Of a DNA stretch of 64,000 nt, positions 26,291 to 38,212 are shown one piece after another. Location of the stretch: positions 26,468,504 through 26,532,503 of the forward strand of contig NC_045444.1 in the NCBI RefSeq assembly GCF_002776525.5, read 5' to 3'. The notes beneath the pieces were generated by a model. It ran no database searches and was not told the DNA's origin. It saw only the letters and a list, made by a program, of their open reading frames with translations. The stretch comes from Piliocolobus tephrosceles. Taxonomy: Eukaryota > Chordata > Mammalia > Primates > Cercopithecidae. How positions within the stretch are numbered: the first letter of the stretch is position 1; every line of letters starts with the position of its first letter. The position numbers and the translations under genes are program-made.

Positions 26291-26486
26291 CATTTTATTT
26301 AACTAATAAGATATTAGGAGTGAACTTAGAGAAAACAGAATCAGTTCTGCAATTCAGCAAAAGACAGATTGTAAAGAATCAGAGAAGGAAAGAGTGTAGA
26401 AAAATAAAAAAAAAGATGGGAGAACTATGGAAGAAAACTCAAGGGGAAAAAGGAATGGAACAATCATGGCTGTAATTTGAAAACCT
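26291..26486. repeat. right arm of the inverted repeat
   Basis: It starts cattttatttaactaataag and ends before the Alu at 26487. This copy continues smoothly into AT-rich flanking DNA on its left, so it is probably the source, and 25556-25746 the inverted copy. The loop between the arms is about 545 bp and contains the 5' part of the LTR. Confidence 0.9.
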
Positions 26487-26786
26487 TCTTTTTTTATTTT
26501 TTCTCTCGAGACAGGGTTTCACTCTTGCTCAGGCTGAAGTACAGTGGCACAGTGATGGCTCACTGCAGCCTCAATCTCCTGGGCTCAGCCAATGCTCCCG
26601 CCACAGTCACCTGAGTAGCTGGGACCACAGACGTGTACCACCATGACTGGCTAATTTTTAAATTATTTGTAGGTAGGGAGTATCCTTATGTCGACCAGGC
26701 TGTCTTGAACTCCTGGGCTCAAGAGCTCCTCCTGTCTCAGCCCTCCAAAGTGTTGAGATTACAGGTGTGAGCCACCATGCCCAGCC
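26487..26786 (-). mobile_element. Alu
   Basis: + strand: tctcgagacagggtttcact ... gagccaccatgcccagcc. It directly abuts the right arm of the inverted repeat, and the arm similarity stops at its T-rich end. Confidence 0.9.
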
Positions 26787-27001
26787 AAAAGACTGCTATC
26801 ATCATTTTATTTTTCTGTTTAAAGTCAAGAGGGATAAGGACAGGTATTGCATTGAATAGAAAGAAAATATTTTAAAAGGGGGAATCAACGGAAGATGATG
26901 GAAAAGAGAAAATGAGTAAGCAAAAGAAATTTGTATTTGTAAAGTCCAGTAGAACTAGTCAGTTCATTTTTATTGAACTGTGAAATGGCTGATTTTCTTT
27001 C

Positions 27002-27304
27002 TTTTTTTTTTTTTTTTTTTTTTTTTGAGATGGAGTCTCGCTATGTCGCCCAGGCTGGAGTGCAGTGATGCCATCTTAGTTCACTGCCATCTCTGCCTCC
27101 CGGGTTCAGGCCATTCTCCTGCCTCAGTCTCCCGAGTAGCTGGGACCACAGGCACCTACCACCACGCCCGGCTTTTTTTGGATTTTTATAGAGACAGGAT
27201 TTCACCATGTTAGCCAGGATGGTCTCAATCTCCTGACCTCGTGATCTGCCCACCTCGGCCTCCCAAAGTGCTGGGATTACAAACGTGAGCCACCACACCC
27301 GGCC
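27002..27304 (-). mobile_element. Alu
   Basis: + strand: T25-type tract, gagatggagtctcgctatgt ... gagccaccacacccggcc. It is close to the Alu consensus. It has the same orientation as the Alu 215 bp to its left. Confidence 0.93.
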
Positions 27305-27809
27305 AATTTGCTCAATTTGCTGCTTTTCTAAAAGAAGAGGGGTGAACAAAATACAGAATAAAGCTTTTTTTTTTTTTTTTTTTTTTGAATGCACAAGGTG
27401 CACTATATATTTCAGGAAGAGATTAATTACCAGAAGATTAAATTATCCACTTAAAAATGTTTCATTGTAACTTTAAAGATGAAATACACTTTTGCTTTTC
27501 TATAAAATTATGAACAAAACCAGATGGAAAATATAGCAATCTTAACAGTGAGAAATCATATGGTACTGCCAGAGTTTTGCTGGGGCTCAGAAAACAACAT
27601 CACAAAGTGAAGGCCTAAGAAGCTACCTCGGAAGCAAAGTCTCTCCCTGACCCTCTCCTGCCTTCCTGTTTTTCATGCTTCATTCTCTCCTTAGGCAAAC
27701 CATAGTAACTAGAATCTCTCTTTCCCAGAGCGAGTCATAGAAACTGGCAGCCCCTTTCCCCAAAGCCAGCCATAAAGCCTAAAAATATTATTTTAACCTT
27801 TCCAGACTA

Positions 27810-28355
27810 TGATGGCTAATATTGAGGGTCAACTTAATTGGATTGAAGGATGCAAAGTATTGTTCCTGGGTGTGTCTGTGAGGCTGTTGCCAAAGGAGAT
27901 TAACATTTGAGTCAGTGGACTGGAAGAGGCAGACCCACCTTCAATCTGGATGGGTACCATCTAATCAGTTGCCAGCACAGCTGGGATAAAAGCAGGCAGA
28001 GGAATGTAGAAAGACTAGACTTGCTGAGTCTTCTGACCTCTATCTTTCTCTCATGCTGGATACTTCTTGTCCTCAAATATCAGACTTCTAGTTCTTCAGC
28101 TTTTGAACCCTTGTACCTGCACCAGTGATTTCCCAGGGGCTCTCATGCCTTCAGCCACAGACTGAAGGCTCACTGTTGGCTTTCCTACTTTTGAGGTTTT
28201 GGGACTCAGACTGGTTTCCTGGCTCCTCAGCTTGTGGGCAGCCTTTTGTGGGACTTCACCTTATGACTGTGTGAGTCAATTCTCCTAATAAACCCCCCTT
28301 CATGTATTTATCTATCCTATTAGTTCTGTCCCTTTAGAGAACCCTGATGAAGACA
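27810..28355 (+). mobile_element. solo LTR, family not assigned
   Basis: It begins tgatggctaatattgagggt and ends ccctgatgaagaca, with TG...CA termini. A TATA-like gggataaaagcagg lies near 27981 and the polyadenylation signal aataaacccccc near 28287. The tail ctattagttctgtccctt..agagaaccctga is a familiar human LTR ending. No internal retroviral region is attached. It lies upstream of the LRRC57 retrocopy and points in the same direction. Confidence 0.65.
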
Positions 28356-28814
28356 CCAACATTTTTGTTTAGGAACTGGCCATAAATAAATTGAAGATGC
28401 TCATTCCAGAGGTGGTCTGCCCCGTATCTTGGAGGAAGAAATGCTGCCCAGACAGGTTCTGAAGAATCAGAGCAGACAGGCTGTGCTGGATCCCCCCAGA
28501 CATCTATCAGCATTAGATCATACCCTTTTTGTCCAATCATATTTCTACACACCTGTCCATACTTCATTAAGCCTAAGTGTAAAAAATGGATAGTTTTTCC
28601 TCGATCTTTGGGTCTTCATTCTGAAGGTTTCTATGTCACATAAAACTATCATCAGGTTCCCATCCAGGACTAAGTCCAGGGAACTCAACCTGGTTAGTGT
28701 AGGTCCTGGGGTTCCCCTGCTGAACCATCTGGCAGCTGAGCCATAGGAGAGATGTGGGCCGAAGCACCAGTATAGGAAACGGTGCCCTCGGTACTCAAGT
28801 GGAATGGGCACACT
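28356..28814. repeat. unassigned repeat-like stretch
   Basis: The phrases ctttgggtcttcattctgaa and tgtcacataaaactatcatc recur in human LTR sequences, so this is probably another LTR fragment. Orientation and family are uncertain. Open frames on the minus strand here (28334-28811) have no recognisable domain. Confidence 0.35.
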
Positions 28815-30372
28815 AAACTGCCGTCTCCCAGTTTAAGGACCGTGGGCTGACCAAGTTCCTCTTAGAATTGCAGACACTAATGAGCAATCTCAGGACCATC
28901 GATTTGTCCAACAATAAGATGGAGAACCTACTGCTTTTGCCGATACAGAAGTTCCCTCGGCTGAAGAACCTATCTCTGAACAACATAAACTTCTCTGCCT
29001 AATGAGATTATGCAATCCTAAACAAATCTAGAGAGGCTATGCCTAAACGGCAGTCACCTGAGAAAGTTGCCATCTACCTTTGGGCGACTCTTTATCCTCA
29101 AGACCCTGAGCCTCTCTGGGAACCAGCTGGGAGCACTATCACCTAACTTTGTAGCCTAGGCCACCAGATGTGGTGGACCTTTCCAGGAACCAGATTCAAA
29201 GTATACCTGACATAGTAGGAGAGCTGCAGGTCATCAAACTCATCCTCAACTGGAAGAAGATATCTCAGGTCTCAATAAAGATATCTTGCTGTCCTTGCCT
29301 TAAAATTCTTTACCTAGAAGAGAACGGTCCTGAGCTCAGCATGGTTTCACAGAGCATCTGCAGTGATTCCCATATCTGTCCACTTGCTATGGAAGGTAAT
29401 CTTTTTGAAATCAAGAAATTTCAAGAACTGGAAGGTTATGATAAGTACATGGAGAGGTTCATGGCCACTAAGAAGTTTGCATGAAGTTCCCCAGGTCTAT
29501 GGGAACCTTACAGGATACTGACTTGGAACCTGTTGGAGTGTGGCTGATTGAAAGGCTCCTGTTGTTGTGAAGGGGTATCTGCAATAAGAAGATGATACTC
29601 CAGGAGATTATGTTTTTACTCAATGATCTTTTTTTTTTTTTTTTTCCTTTTCAGGGCTCTTCTCAACAAAGCTAAAAGAAAGGAAATCAGGAGACAGAAA
29701 AAGTTCTCCATTTGAGTCACGGGTATAACAGTGAGCAAGGTTGGTCTTCAAAATCATCATTAGTTTGGCATTAAGAAACTAGTAGCTAGCTGCTATTTTT
29801 ATGGTGAGGGAGTGCTGCCTGGTAACAGAATAACTCCACACCATAGCTTGAGATTTCATTTAGTTTCAATGTGTGATCTTTCATAAAGTCAGTTGCCATT
29901 TCATTTCTATGTTAACACTTCATAGTTTTATGAAATTCAAATAATTTGTGAGAAGATCGTATAGTTAATCTAAGGATTTATTATTTTATTCCAGTCCGTC
30001 AGTTCAATTGCAGTGCTTATACTTGGAATTTAGGATTTACATAAATATGGGACTGTTTGTCTTGATTAAAAGCATGTTTTGTCAGAGAAGCACCAACACA
30101 ACACTAAAAATGTTCCCCAAGGCTGCAGTGGCAAATTCTTTACTATTTCAGGCAACTTATTGATAGAGGGCTCTGAGGAGCTAAAACTGTATATGCAACA
30201 CTTATAAGATAAAAGCCATTTTAATAATCAATATTTTCTTGAGGATTTGTTGGAAATAATGTCTTCTTTCTGGTAATCTTTCCTCCTTTTTGTATTTATA
30301 ACTCTACTAATCAAATTATCTATCAATAAATCATTGCTATAATATTTTAAAACAATAAAACAAAACAAAAAA
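28815..30372 (+). pseudogene. LRRC57 (retrocopy): processed pseudogene of LRRC57
   Basis: The region 28830-29484 is an intronless, broken copy of the leucine-rich-repeat protein LRRC57. Recognisable pieces in order are QFKDRGLTKF, SNLRTIDLSNNKMENL, LKNLSLNN, HLRKLPSTFG, LKTLSLSGNQLGAL, VDLSRNQIQSIPD, VGELQVIKLILN, KISCCPCLKILYLEEN, EGNLFEIKKFQELEGY and DKYMERFMATKKFA, followed by a stop at 29482-29484. The reading frame is broken by stops and shifts (for example TAA/TGA near 29001 and TAG near 29154). An open stretch of 104 codons (29170-29484) keeps the C-terminal repeats. About 870 bp of 3'-UTR-like sequence follows, with AATAAA near 30326 and an A-rich end at 30349-30372. There are no introns; the N-terminus is missing or diverged. 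It is antisense to LRP1B. Non-functional status is inferred from the breaks. Confidence 0.85.
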
Positions 30373-31410
30373 CTATGATCAAAAAATTTGCTATGATTTT
30401 CTCTTGTTAACTGGTCTTTGTCATAGGGGAGTCATCTATGACCCTTACGTTGGGGAGGAAAGTGAACACCTCCTTTCTGCCCCTACAGATCTATTCTGAG
30501 CTGAGAGCAGAGGGGTCAATTCTATTAGGTGAGTTATCTCTGTCTCTGGTCACCTGTATTTGAATGTTGAATTACTCTAACATTAAACGTAAGTTGTTAT
30601 TTATTTCATATGGTATATAAGCACTCTAAGACACTAAATCATTTTGTTATCTGTATCCAAAACAAACATCTGGAGCCAATTCTCATGTGAAATATGATCA
30701 CAAATGTGTCTGAGGTCCGAATTTGATCTATTGCTTTTTCATCTGAAACACACAGACGAACGAGATGACTATTACCTTCACAACAAATTGCTGTTTTTCA
30801 GCCTCTCAAGCCGATTACTTTGTGTGAGAATACTGAAGAAGAAAGTGTAGAATAAACGTCTGCTAAACTTATGCTCTGGGACTCAAATTTTAATGGTCAT
30901 AAGAAAACTACTACAGAAATAATCACAAAACAAAACAAAATTTAAAGTAAAAGATTAATCTAATAATATCTGAAATAATATAGTTATTTATTAACTGTAT
31001 ATTATTTTCCCAGAAGTGGACTGGATATTATTTAAAACACAAGAGAAAAGTCTATGACCTGAATTCTAACTTCAAGGTTTGTATTATTTTATCGTAAAGA
31101 TAAGAAGGAAGAAGATATCTAGGAATATAAAACAGCCGATTAAAAATGTGATCACACATATTCAAGAACAATATATTCTAGACATAGAAAGAAAAAAATA
31201 AATGGAAAGTAAGGATATCTGGAAGAAGACTTGATTTATGAAAAAAGACTTGAGTGACTACGTCTCAAAGAAAATCCAGGATTTCTGGAGATGAAGGGAG
31301 GAAAGTACAGTCTAAGTGGAAGAAACAAAATGAACAGAGGTTCATAATGTATGGGTTCTTATCAGTCTGATGAAGCATGTGGACTCTACAGAAAGTTGTG
31401 TTTTTTAATA

Positions 31411-32020
31411 TTTTTTTTTAATTTTTATTTTTGTGAGTACATAGTAGGTGTTATAGTAGTATATTTCTAGGTTAGGTGGAGGCCTGATAGATAAGAAAGC
31501 AACAATATGGAAGGGGCTCCACGTTGGGGAGGCCTCCAAGTGGGGAAGAACAATGAACAATCTTTCGGATAGGTGGCTAATCTCATCGTAAACAATGACC
31601 TCCTTGTCCTGTGGCCACAATGACCTCATTCCACAAGTAGCTCCCTCCAGCACCACCATATAAAATGTCCTTCCAGTCCCTGCCTCTTTGCAGACAGCCC
31701 TGTCTCTGATGTGCTGCCTGTTGCAACCTTGCAATGTATTTTCATGCTTTCTCTAATAAATCTGCCTTTCTTTACCTACAACTGTCTTCTTAAATTCCTT
31801 TACCCCCTGTGCCAATGGCCCCAGTTAGTCACTACCTATGACAAGTTACATGAAATATTTTGATTCAGGCATGCAATGCATGATAATCACACAGGGTAAA
31901 TAGGGTACCCATCACCTCAAGCATTTATCCTTGTGTTACAAACAATCCAATTATACTCTTAGTTATTTTAAAATGTACAATTATTTTTTACTATAGTCAC
32001 CCTGTTGTGCCAGCAAATAC
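31411..32020. mobile_element. LINE1-derived fragment split by an LTR
   Basis: The left piece ttttgtgagtacatagtagg and the right piece (from about 31844) catgaaatattttgattcag ... caccctgttgtgccagcaaa are consecutive parts of one familiar L1-associated sequence. They are separated by the LTR at 31449-31843, so the LTR inserted into the LINE fragment. Confidence 0.6.
31449..31843 (+). mobile_element. solo LTR nested in the LINE fragment
   Basis: About 395 bp with tg...ca ends (tgttatagtag ... acctatgaca), a TATA-like catataaaatgtcc near 31657 and a polyadenylation signal aataaatctgcc near 31754. Promoter and signal are spaced as in an LTR. Family not assigned. The minus-strand open frame 31405-31734 is a by-product. 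Confidence 0.6.
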
Positions 32021-32629
32021 TAGAAAGTTTTTAGAAGTGCAAAAACAGTAAGAATAAAGCTTTTTTAAAAGTATAGATGAGAAAACATTGAAATGCAGTT
32101 ATTGAAATTAAGTAATGTTTGAATATAATAATAAATGTATTTATTTACTTATATATTTATTTTGATGTCATGAAATTCAAACTTCATTTGATAGAGTATT
32201 TTAATTCTTATTCTAATTTCTTTTTATCTCAGAAGTTGAGGAGATATTCCCCCACAGAGAGGATTTTATTAGTGTCTTCAAAAATAAGACCCAGCAGTGG
32301 GTACAAGGAGGCCCACTATTGAATTAGTAGTGGGTTGCAAAGCCTGAACATAAGTGATATTTTGAGATATGTGCAGCAACTACAATGGGATATGAATATG
32401 TCTATTACTTCTATCAGCAAATTCATAGTTGCTGCTAATGACTTCGGTGGTCTGTGGCATACATTCACAATGGAAAGAAATACTAACTTTCAGTTAGAAG
32501 TTAAAATAATGCTATAATATTTTCCCAAATAAAGTTCCTGAATCTCTTCAATTTTATCCATGGACTTCTAAGTTTCCTGTGGACTCAGACTAAGAATCTA
32601 GAAAAGTGGATGAAAAGTGATACTTCTTT

Positions 32630-32825
32630 AAACACCCTATGGGTGTGCAGCACAGTAACAAGTCTTTCATGGTATTCTTACAACATGCTATAAGCAGGAA
32701 ATGGTTATAAATGGGCAATGTTACTTGAAAAACGAGAAAATTGAGGCTCAAAAGTATTATGTAACCTGCCTAGGGTCACATACAGAATGAATATAAGTTA
32801 TACAATTAGAGTTTGAATATCCTAA
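32630..32825 (+). mobile_element. MIR-like
   Basis: cgagaaaattgaggctcaaa, taacctgcctagggtcacat: MIR 3' half wording, diverged. Confidence 0.6.
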
Positions 32826-33294
32826 TCTAAAGCCTTTGTTCACCTTTCCCACTGTGAAAAACCACCTAGAGAATCTGCAGAATGTTTTAAATAAGCTGTT
32901 AGAAGATAAACACAACCAGAGCAAGAAATTGTTTTCAAGGGCAGTAGAAATAACAACAGGGAATGTGGGGTAGGACTCCCTAAAAAAGCATACACAGAGA
33001 AACAAAGCAAATGCTTTTGCATATACAAAAACAAGCCCATCTGGGATACGATAATAAAATCAATGTTTCAGGAAAAAAATAATCTGATGGTAACAGTTCA
33101 ATGGATTGCAAAAGTAAGGATTATTATATTTTCTCTCCAGAAATTTTATAGTAGGTCTAAAATAACATATTATAGTTAAATGCTTTATCTAAAATGGGAT
33201 GAATCCTTTTATTAATTTTCTGAAGCAGTTTTGGGGTTTGGTTTTTCCAAGATGTATTCTTAAATATAGCAACACACACAAAATAGTTACTTAC

Positions 33295-33540
33295 CAACAC
33301 TTGTACAACTTTCACCATCTACATCCAGCTTCCAACCTTCATAACATGAGCACTTAACTGTGTGCTTGTGCTGCTCACACACTTGGCTGCACTTTAGATG
33401 GTTGCTACAGTAATCCACAATTTCACATGTTTTATTGTCTTTGTTGAGTTGAAGTCCTTCAGGGCAGGAACAGACAATTCCTCTTCCAGGAACAACAGAA
33501 CAGTGGTTGCTACAGCCCCCATTGTTCAGCGAACATTCAT
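33295..33540 (-). CDS. LRP1B: LRP1B internal exon (two EGF-like modules)
   Basis: This 246-bp exon encodes two tandem EGF-like modules of six cysteines each. The first starts DECSLNNGGCSNHCSVVPG and closes at NKDNKTCE. The second runs from DYCSNHLKCSQVC to GESC. The DEC..NNGGC opening matches the EGF pair that precedes each beta-propeller in LDL-receptor relatives. In the receptor these modules link the class A ligand-binding cluster to the propeller (family knowledge). The acceptor is ccctctag|ATGAATG and the donor is GTGTTG|gtaagtaa, a strong site. The split Asp codons at both ends (G|AT) join exactly to the neighbouring exons at 38213 and 15125, so the exon is phase 1 at both ends. NKT is a possible N-glycosylation site. 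The last residues, TSV(D), lead directly into the DPFE propeller start. Confidence 0.96.
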
Positions 33541-35160
33541 CTAGAGGGACAGATTATAGGTCTTATCAATTGCTTTCCTCAGTTAAATACTAATCATTGA
33601 ACTCAATTCTCTAAGCCTACAATTAGCCAGGATACTACAAATGAAGATAAGAAAGCCCACTTTGGCTTATTTTTTCTTCAGGGATTGGTATAGAAATGAT
33701 GATAGAATTCATCCAAAGGCCAAATTTAATTCTATATGATAGAAATTGTAAAGGGAAGATTTTCATTTCTATAAAACTTGGGAGTATAGTTTGCTTTATC
33801 CCACAGATGTAACGTGAGCTCAGTGTTTCTATCATGACTGGAAAGATTATGCTAAGCCTTTTAGCAGCTGTGCAAAATCATTTGTAGAGGTTTTCCAAAA
33901 AAGATGTACATACCATGATGATCTGAATATTAGACATATCTTGATGTCAATAAATTAATAAGTATATCCATATACACATATATGAATATACATACATAAT
34001 GTCTATGTATCTTTTGCAACACTTGTACAGTCTGTTTTGGAGTTATAATGTAGAACAGATTACTTTTTATCCTTTACTGGCTGTGGGCATTTATTTTTAA
34101 GTTAAGTGAATTGTATGTTGTGCCCCGTATATTGGTTAGTAGGATTCATTCAATGATGCCATGGAAACATCATAAGCAAAACACTAAAAAGAAAAAAAAG
34201 TTGTCCTGGTATTTTGGCTGAAATAATGAGCAACAGTATTGATTACACAGAAAATACAATTGATTATATAGATAATATGATTAGTTTGTAAAAAAGATTA
34301 GCTTTTTAAACAGCATTTAAATATACAGCTGTCCTTTAAATATATTTATTTATTATTCTACTTCATCACCAGATTGTAAGCTCCATGAGGGTACAGAGAA
34401 TATCTCTTCTGTTTACCAGTGTATACCTAACATTGAGTAACGAGTTAAAAATATTTGATGAATTTTTTAAAGTAGAAAAATTGTATAAAAGCACACATTA
34501 TCCTAAATTTTAGTCAGAATTGTCTATTTGAGAAAATTTCAATATGACACTCTTATAACCTTGAAGAAAATGGCAGATAACTGTCTTTGAAACCACACCA
34601 TTACCTACCACTGTGTACCATTAGGTACATAGTAATAAGCCTGAAAGAAGCTTTGCCTTTCTTGGCTTTAAAAATATTTTTAAGTGGATTTCAAACCCTA
34701 TTTAATTGTGTATGTTTTGAGATGTGCTAAAAAGACTATTGTCTAATAATTGGTAAATTGCAGTAATATTTATTTATATAATGCAAATATTTCTGATTGT
34801 CTATGAAAATGTATCCAGTACAAAAATTGGCCTGAAACGTAAGGCTTTTAAAAACATATCTACATTTTAAAAGCTCTGTATGAGTCAACTCTTCTTCATA
34901 TAATTTGTCACCATCAATGAAGCTACAGTAATAAGAAAAGGAAAATGATTGAATTAACTATTTTCTCTAACAATTCAAGTTTCATATTATTTTGAAGAAA
35001 AAAACAGGTTCAGCTCTTGGTTCCTCCAAATATGTTTCTCACCCATAATCATAAGCATTTCAAAACAGCAGTCATTTCAACGTATTTGCCCCATTTTAGT
35101 TCAATTGGCATTCTTTTCCCAGAAAATAACTGTAAAGAAATGTCATTGTGCCCAGGAGGT

Positions 35161-35186
35161 AAAAAAAAAAAAAAAAAAAAAAAAAA
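35161..35186. repeat. A26 homopolymer
   Basis: An uninterrupted A run without a recognised element body. Confidence 0.95.
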
Positions 35187-35425
35187 TTGTTACAATGCTT
35201 TTAGCTTATTTCAAATGTCACTGTTTTCTCAGTACCAAAGTGTCTCTTTCTATTACTATCTGTGGAATGAAGTCACAGATTTTAGGTTAAATGAAATTCA
35301 CATTGAAATCTGAAATTGAATATATAAATTTAACACCAATATTTGCATAATCAGAACCTGTTAATTCTTACTTAGCCCTAAACCTGTCATAAATCCTGCA
35401 ATTTCTTTTACATTTTTTTATTACC

Positions 35426-36197
35426 TGACAAAGACTCCTTGACCAAACACTAGTCAGGATCCTCTGAGTCCTCTTCTTGGCTAGACCTCAGCCTTGGCCA
35501 ATAAAAACTGCAGACTCTCAGCACAAAGGATTTCATCCTGCTGCCCTCACCTCCACCGCACCCCACCCCCACCCCATGCCCCTGGGCCAAAATACATACT
35601 AAGAGACTTGAACAATCACTAGCATATTGTCCAACAGTTTAAATGTATGTCCCTCGAATGACCCCCAGCCCCCACATTAAATTGTCTGCCTGAGAAAGCT
35701 CATTGTAATAGGCCAATATGTCCTGAACCTCCTCTTAGAGCAGTTGCTTTAGAAAGCTTGCAATTATAAATCCTTTCTGTGCCTTTTTGAGATGTAAATC
35801 TTCTACTACCCAGAACTGCCTTCTAAGGAGCCCAGAGCTTTCTTTTTGAAGTGCAAACACCTGAGAAGGTAACGCTGACTCTCATTCTCCCTCCCAGCCC
35901 AGTGGGTGTCTCACTCTGACTTGCTGCCACTGCCTCTTGTCACAAAGATGAGAGAAGTCTGTTTTCCCCTCCAGTTAAGCACTAATTATCAAACCCAGGT
36001 GGCGTAATCTTGTTGCGCAGCCCCCTTAACCCCCGTAGTGCCTTTTTCTTAGCACACCCCAACCTTCAAAAAGTTTCCAGTCTTTAGTTTCATGAAGTTA
36101 AGCTCAGTTCACAGTGGACTCTCTATCACAAGAGTTACTAATGAATAAAATCTTTACTTACTGTTTTACTAGTTAGCATCTGGCTTTATCTTTGACA
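35426..36197 (+). mobile_element. LTR-like block, family not assigned
   Basis: This is a C-rich island in AT-rich DNA, with tgacaaagactccttgacc at the left, a TATA-like attataaatcctttctg near 35764, aataaaatctttac near 36144 and ctttgaca at the right. The layout suits an LTR, perhaps two overlapping pieces. The ccaccgcaccccacccccac stretch at about 35553-35580 is a C-rich simple patch inside it. Confidence 0.45.
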
Positions 36198-38212
36198 TAT
36201 TATTATAACAAGGATCAATATAACTCCATTTTAGAGTAATTAAAGTCTATTTTCGTTTGTTTCTTAAGTGCAAATCCTTTTTTCTTTTGAAAGTATTTAA
36301 AAATTTCCCTAAAAAAAATAATCTGTTCACTAGAAGTAGAAGATTTACATTCTTGGGTTCTCCTTTTCCTTATATACATTGCATATAATCATGGAAAAGG
36401 CAGTTTAATCTTTTGGCCAGTATTTGCTTTCTGTTTTCATTGTTCTAACTCTTCATGACTTCACCTCTGAAAGAGTGGGGTGTGTAGTTCAATATGACAC
36501 AATGCTGCAATCATGATAAAATTGTCTTTTTACCTCCTCTGGTACTTCCACACCAGATTCTTCCTTATAATCTATTTCAGTCACTATAATCTTTTGAAAT
36601 GTTTGGGCAAAGCAAAGTAATGACCATATGGCTAGATAAGAAGTGGTTTTCAATTCTGAAGTAGACAAAGAAATGAATTAAGAGGAAATTCCCTCATTAC
36701 TCTTTTACTTTCCTAATTTGGAAAGTGAAGAATAGGAAAATAATGTTGGGTTTTCTTATCATTGTCTTCATTTTTCTCAATGGGTGTACTTTCTGTGTTT
36801 TGCCTTTTATTTCTTTAACTTGAAGGATGGGGAAAAGGTAGACAAGTACTAATATTTTTCTTTCAATAACTGTAGGGCATCAGGCATTATTACCATGATT
36901 ACCTGATAGATAACCATGGTCTCTATTTTAATTATAAGAAAATCAAGATTTTAAGAAATTAAGTCACCTACTCAAATGACTTAATTGAAGAAAAGAATTT
37001 AAGCTTGTTGAAGTCTAGTTTTTCCATAATTACATTCTATTTTATTTTAAGAGTATTGATAATTTCTTTTAGAATTGTATTTGCAACCTTCATGAGCAAA
37101 CCTCTTACCAACCACTACAAAGAATGATCTGGGCAAGAAAGAAATGAATACAGAAAAATGAAGTTTGTCATCTTTTATTTATAAATTTTGTTGCTCAATT
37201 TTAGTTTTTTTTTTTTTTTTCTTGGCTGAATTTTTTTGTATAATTTTAGCCTAATCGAATGAAGACTGTTGCATTCACTGTTTCAAGGTTGTTTCATAAA
37301 ATCATGACTTAAAAAAAGACATTTTCCCACATATGTTAAAAAATCATCCTTTTTTATATCATTCAGTATGCTATTAATGCTAATTTTAGGTCAAAATATA
37401 ACTTTAGGCTTCAATGTAGTTGTCTTTCCTACTTTCAATCAGTCAGCTTCATTATTTCCTAAAGTCATTTCCTCACAGCCTCAAGTCATCTCATTATTGT
37501 TCTTATCATTCTGTAAACTGTTCTTCATTATCTATTGATGTCACCTTCAGTATTATCTAGAAAACACTTTAAAAAAATTCCTTTACTAAATCTCTGATCT
37601 CCCGAAAGAGAAGGAAATGTAATTTTCTTTTGTATGTGCTAGTTGGTAAGAAAGATTGCTAGTCAACGTGATTTCAAAGCTCAAAGGCATACTAAAGAAA
37701 GCTGTTGTATGAAGACTAAAAACTTGCAGGAAAGTTATATTAAATTGGGTAATATTCAATTGGTTTTATTACCCAGTCTCTTCCCCTTCCTAAAAATCAG
37801 TTTCTATTGTAATGATTAGAAGGCTTATCAAAATATGTAGGGTGGTGGTGAGCTCTATCCCACAGATGAGGAATAACAAGTTTTCCTTGTTCTGAGTGAC
37901 TCACTTAACAAATAATCAGTTCAACTAGGGCAACATCATTGGCCATCCAGATATCTAAATGATGAATACAGCTCTTCAGTTACGTGACTTCAATATAGGC
38001 TAGCTTTTCCTGTCTTATTTTCAGAAATTTCTGATCACATTTAAGAGTTTTACTGCAGCTTTAGAATGTCTGAAAAATGTAGATAAGGTTCAGTGCTAAA
38101 AGCTACATTTAAAGGGAATGAAAGGAATGAATACTACTATATTAAGTAACAGCAAGTGAACTAAAAATTTGTAGTTTTCATGGAGAAGCCAGTGCAATTA
38201 AACATGCAGTAC

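Larger units (their letters stand above)
15323..33294 (-). other. LRP1B: LRP1B intron between exons 33295 and 15125
   Basis: This intron of about 18 kb is bounded by donor gtaagtaa (33294 side) and acceptor aatttcag (15323 side). It holds most of the mobile elements described separately between 16310 and 32825. Parts without a recognised element include 19140-21730, 22075-23120 and 30380-31400, which are AT-rich with no coding signal I trust. An open stretch at 23803-24042 on the + strand has no recognisable motif. Confidence 0.9.
33541..38212 (-). other. LRP1B: LRP1B intron between exons 38213 and 33295
   Basis: This 4,672-bp intron contains a TA/CATA-rich patch at about 33958-34006, a LINE2/MIR-like 3' end near 34370-34450 (tgtaagctccatgaggg), an A26 run at 35161-35186 and an LTR-like block at 35426-36197. 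From 36200 to 38200 I see nothing beyond AT-rich intronic sequence. Confidence 0.9.

Noticed and set aside
27041..27403. A 120-codon minus-strand open frame
   Set aside because: It is Alu sequence read through (GRVWWLTFVIPALWEAEVG wording), a common by-product.
29170..29484. A 104-codon leucine-rich-repeat protein as a functional gene
   Set aside because: It is the C-terminal remainder of a disrupted LRRC57 retrocopy; upstream codons contain stops and frame shifts and no promoter is shown.
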